Below, in pieces: positions 6,515 to 8,657 of a stretch of DNA of 8,657 bases. A model generated the notes under the pieces. That model made no database searches. It saw nothing but the letters and a program-made list of their open reading frames with translations, and was not told where the DNA came from. Where the stretch lies: contig CALFQW010000018.1 of assembly GCA_937919305.1 (NCBI GenBank), positions 1 to 8,657 on the forward strand, written 5' to 3'. How positions within the stretch are numbered: position 1 is the stretch's first letter; every line of letters begins with the position of its first letter. The translations under genes were made by a program, and so were the position numbers. The DNA comes from an uncultured Candidatus Saccharibacteria bacterium (GTDB taxonomy: Bacteria; Patescibacteriota; Saccharimonadia; Saccharimonadales; Saccharimonadaceae).

Positions 6515-7554
6515 AGCGCACCTCTCTCTGCGAGGCCAATCGCAACTGCGAACTGTGAAGCAAGCGGCTGGAGTTGCGCCTGATCATTCTTGCCGACCTT
6601 TATACGTTGCCATGGGTTACCGGGCACTGCCTGTATGCCCATCTTTTCAGCTATATAAGAACTCATACCGGGAACTGTGGACGCGTAATTTGATACTATC
6701 AATTTCTGGATATTGGCATCTGTATAGCGTGCCTGAAAAAACTTCACAGACTTATCAATCTCACTAGAAAGCTGTTCAAGTGTTGGCTGTACTGATCGGA
6801 GCACCTGACCCTCTAGCTTATCGGGCTGGATGCCAAACTTCTCGATGAACTGAGCCGCCTGGGCAACTTCGACATTGAGATTAGACGCGACACTTTTGAT
6901 AAGAGTCTGCACACCGACGTTGATAGAGCGTATGATGCGTGGCGTTCCCTCATGCATAATGACGATATCCGCGTTGAAGTCGCCTAGCTCAACAATGAGC
7001 TGAACTTCTGTAGATCCGGGTATCGATAAGCTTCTCATCATGGCGATTGCATCGGGCTCCATAGCTACAACGTTAAGGCCGAGCGACTCAACCATGTCCA
7101 ACCTTGGCTCTATAAACGTGTTTGATACTGCGGTTATTAGGACTTCGTTCTTATTTGCGTCTTTCGGCGATTTACCGAGGAGTGCCCAGTCGAGTTTTGT
7201 CTCTTCGTTCCATGTTGGTATGTACTGATCAGCTTGATACTTGATAGTCGATGCTAGCTCGTGTGCTGGCATATTCGGCAGATCGACAACCGTACTAAAT
7301 GTGCGGCTGGATGGTATACCGAGTATGACGTCTTTCGTACGAATACCGCTATGATTGATCACGTTTGTGATCACGTCGAGCAATTTACGTCGATCTTCCG
7401 ACGCATCGGAGGCTCCGACCTGTACGTCCACAGGTGAAAACGCATAATGCGATAGTGACCACGCACCCTCTGAACCGGTCAGCTGCACCACGCGTACCGA
7501 AGTAGTACCGATGTCCAGTGCAAAACAATCGCCCACCTTGTTTAACAAACTCAT
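6511..7554 (-). CDS. pilM: Actin-like type IV pilus assembly protein PilM
   Basis: This is a cytoplasmic actin/FtsA-like protein that binds the N-terminal peptide of PilN and couples the motors to the membrane complex. Its 347 residues include phosphate-1 ALDIGTTSVR (12-21), ILGIPSSRTFSTVVDLP (77-92), typical of the 1C-like subdomain of PilM, YQADQYIP (106-113), and a phosphate-2 segment VELGDFNADIVI (188-199) in which the usual aspartate is glutamate. The glycine-rich adenosine motif normally found near 288-296 reads SNYASTVPG, lacking the Gly-Gly pair, so nucleotide binding may be altered. The final GLAERG is the common PilM ending. It starts 48 bases after the upstream beta-rich gene and overlaps pilN by 4 bases. 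Confidence 0.95.
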   Translation of the reverse strand: MSLLNKVGDCFALDIGTTSVRVVQLTGSEGAWSLSHYAFSPVDVQVGASDASEDRRKLLDVITNVINHSGIRTKDVILGIPSSRTFSTVVDLPNMPAHELASTIKYQADQYIPTWNEETKLDWALLGKSPKDANKNEVLITAVSNTFIEPRLDMVESLGLNVVAMEPDAIAMMRSLSIPGSTEVQLIVELGDFNADIVIMHEGTPRIIRSINVGVQTLIKSVASNLNVEVAQAAQFIEKFGIQPDKLEGQVLRSVQPTLEQLSSEIDKSVKFFQARYTDANIQKLIVSNYASTVPGMSSYIAEKMGIQAVPGNPWQRIKVGKNDQAQLQPLASQFAVAIGLAERGAL

Positions 7555-7564
7555 ATTACGCTCT

Positions 7565-7593
7565 ATTATACATAAGCTTTTCTATTTCTACAG
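7565..7593 (-). promoter_or_regulatory. Possible promoter upstream of pilM (weak)
   Basis: A perfect TATAAT on the minus strand (7565-7570) lies in the 48-base gap before pilM. The only -35 candidate at 17 bases, CTGTAG (7588-7593), is poor. Transcription would start only a few bases before the pilM ATG at 7554, giving an almost leaderless message. The A/T-rich gap could produce this match by chance, and read-through from the upstream gene is at least as likely. Confidence 0.22.
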
Positions 7594-7602
7594 CCCCAAT
7601 AT

Positions 7603-8496
7603 TTACAGTCTTGGCGGCAGTTCTCTCTCGCCGATAGTTCGGAGCTGTGTAGTTGTTACGGCTCGGTAATAATCAGCGATCAGTAGATCACCTCGTAAGT
7701 CGACAACTTCAGCCGCCGAAGCCCTAGCGGAGTCGGCTGCAGGAGTGGCGTAATCAGTAAATGTACGGTATGGCTTGATGGAATTCCCCGCAATTAGTGC
7801 ACCAAATATAGTTAACTTGTTACCGCAGATACCATTGTTTACCGTTAGATTCACGGGCGAATAATCATGGCATGTATGTATATTGCCTCTTGTGGCGTAC
7901 ATACCTGCAGTCGAAGTCACCCCCCCGGCAAATCGTATATCTATAGGGCCATCCGCTACAAGTGCAAACATCGGAATTCTATCGGCACTCGTTGTACCAG
8001 AATATGCTATCGCACCAGATACTACTACCGTACCGTTGCCGTTTAGTCGCAACACTCGACGTTGATTATCTCCAAGCGTGCTTCCGTTAATGTTCAAAGT
8101 ACCTCCAGAGAGAGTGTACGCCGTTACCGGCGAAGCGCTCGCGGCGGTGTATGTCGATGGTGCGGGTGTAAACGGCGCAGTCGGATATGAACCGAAGACG
8201 TCGTCAAAGCAGGTTGTGTTTGCCGGACCGCCACCGATATTACCGTAGAAATATCCATATTGACCTGTGGGGTTACCTAGTGAGGTACTGTTCTTGAACG
8301 ATAAACCTCTTGCGTACTCAGCGCCACCGGCTGAGCCGAAGTTTGACAACTGGCCGCTCGGCAGTAGACCGTACTCACTACGAGATGCACGCATACCTGC
8401 AAATGTAGACGCAATGGAGTCCAAATGATCATGTCCCCGTATGATTGATGCAGAGCTCGTGCAAGCACTTGCACCAGATACGTAGTTTCCTCCTGT
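7603..8496 (-). CDS. Exported beta-rich pilus-associated protein (putative minor pilin/adhesin), N-terminus missing
   Basis: I do not recognise a named family with certainty. About 296 residues remain, ending in TAA at 7603. The sequence is rich in Gly, Ser, Thr, Asn and Ala. One half (about 8210-8490) is loop-like with aromatic and Gly-rich segments ([13 protein letters not shown]). It is followed by a strand-rich stretch with short repeating rungs: [66 protein letters not shown]. This is reminiscent of beta-helix or PilX/PilY-like surface proteins encoded beside T4P genes in Gram-positive and TM7 bacteria. Four cysteines could form disulfides. Its place before pilM suggests a tip or minor component. 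The true start, and any type III signal or membrane helix, are lost at the junction with folD. Confidence 0.7.
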   Translation of the reverse strand, partial: TGGNYVSGASACTSSASIIRGHDHLDSIASTFAGMRASRSEYGLLPSGQLSNFGSAGGAEYARGLSFKNSTSLGNPTGQYGYFYGNIGGGPANTTCFDDVFGSYPTAPFTPAPSTYTAASASPVTAYTLSGGTLNINGSTLGDNQRRVLRLNGNGTVVVSGAIAYSGTTSADRIPMFALVADGPIDIRFAGGVTSTAGMYATRGNIHTCHDYSPVNLTVNNGICGNKLTIFGALIAGNSIKPYRTFTDYATPAADSARASAAEVVDLRGDLLIADYYRAVTTTQLRTIGERELPPRL

Positions 8497-8511
8497 AATG
8501 ATATCTCCTTG
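8494..8511. other. Chimeric junction: folD / pilus-associated gene
   Basis: In one minus-strand frame, a FolD sequence (…STYTKQ) passes into the beta-rich protein (GGNYVSGAS…) through GDIIT. FolD proteins normally continue from Q-A-D-I into a hydrophobic strand and a GKP motif, neither of which is present. GATATCATT at the switch could encode DII in both parents, so a few bases of shared sequence may have caused the join. No mobile-element ends are visible. Confidence 0.7.
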
Positions 8512-8657
8512 TTTTGTATAAGTTGACATATCTTTTGTTCCCGTATGACAGATGGTAACCGTTGCATTTCCCATTTCAAATTTCTGTGCCAACAAGGCAA
8601 ACATAGGCTTCCCCACAATATTGCTCCTGCCCACAATAACCGCATGCCTGCCTGAAA
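8497..8657 (-). CDS. folD: FolD (methylene-THF dehydrogenase/cyclohydrolase), internal fragment
   Basis: FolD makes 10-formyl-tetrahydrofolate from 5,10-methylene-tetrahydrofolate in two cytosolic steps, using NAD(P). The fragment shows the family's nucleotide-binding signature [10 protein letters not shown] (preceded by SGRHAVIV) and the strand [12 protein letters not shown], both highly conserved. The frame is open through the window edge, so the catalytic N-terminal domain lies outside. The remainder of the Rossmann domain is missing because the frame runs into pilus-protein sequence near 8500. Both arginines in the fragment use AGG. Folate metabolism has no functional link to pilus assembly, so this is best taken as foreign or misjoined DNA. 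The source lineage is unresolved. Confidence 0.85.

Noticed and set aside
6423..6767. Plus-strand open frame of 114 codons over the pilM/pilN boundary
   Set aside because: It is opposite two well-supported genes and has no coherent domain.
8632..8634. GTG at 8634 as the start of the beta-rich protein
   Set aside because: This codon is an internal valine of FolD (VIVGRSN), and the frame stays open to the window edge.
8277..8645. Minus-strand frame of 122 codons in another phase at the right end
   Set aside because: The FolD motifs and the beta-rich protein occupy the other phase; this one gives no conserved motif.
1..8657. CRISPR array, tRNA/rRNA genes, insertion sequences or a defence system
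   Set aside because: I saw no spaced direct repeats, RNA gene signatures, transposase motifs or terminal inverted repeats on either strand.

Overview
The window is one long minus-strand type IV pilus (T4P) operon, with foreign DNA joined at both ends. The core (about 400-8495) is of moderate GC. It reads, in transcription order from right to left: a beta-rich exported pilus-associated protein (N-terminus missing), pilM, pilN, pilO-like, a small membrane-anchored protein, pilB, pilT, pilC, and then a type IV prepilin after a 112-bp gap. The prepilin N-terminus (a short basic leader, G|FTIIE, then a very hydrophobic helix), the single assembly cluster and the absence of any secretin gene in view suggest a monoderm member of Candidatus Saccharibacteria (TM7, Patescibacteria). 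That assignment comes from family knowledge and is not proven by the window.

Layout. 1-about 399: GC-rich DNA of actinobacterial character, with the end of an ABC-F ATPase gene on the plus strand and the C-terminus of a VOC/glyoxalase-family protein on the minus strand. About 400: abrupt switch inside a reading frame, from prepilin to VOC protein. 400-621: first 74 codons of the prepilin. 622-733: intergenic, with a candidate promoter and a palindrome. 734-7554: pilC, pilT, pilB, small gene, pilO, pilN, pilM, packed with overlaps or gaps of about 1-15 bases. 7555-7602: short gap. 7603-about 8495: the beta-rich protein. About 8495-8511: second in-frame switch. Rightmost about 150 bases: an internal piece of folD.

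How the genes work together. PilB is the extension ATPase and PilT the retraction ATPase. PilC is the inner platform protein that both motors act on. PilM (cytoplasmic, actin-like) binds the N-terminal LNLLP peptide of PilN, and PilN and PilO form the membrane alignment subcomplex. The 81-residue protein sits where diderms keep pilP. The prepilin is the fibre subunit, and the large upstream protein is a plausible minor or tip/adhesin component. No prepilin peptidase is visible.

The main caution concerns the two ends. The apparent pilin-VOC and FolD-adhesin 'fusion proteins' are best explained as assembly or amplification chimeras. The T4P core itself looks intact. Its own oddities are a PilB without the zinc-binding tetracysteine motif, a PilM with a degenerate adenosine motif, and the unassigned small protein.
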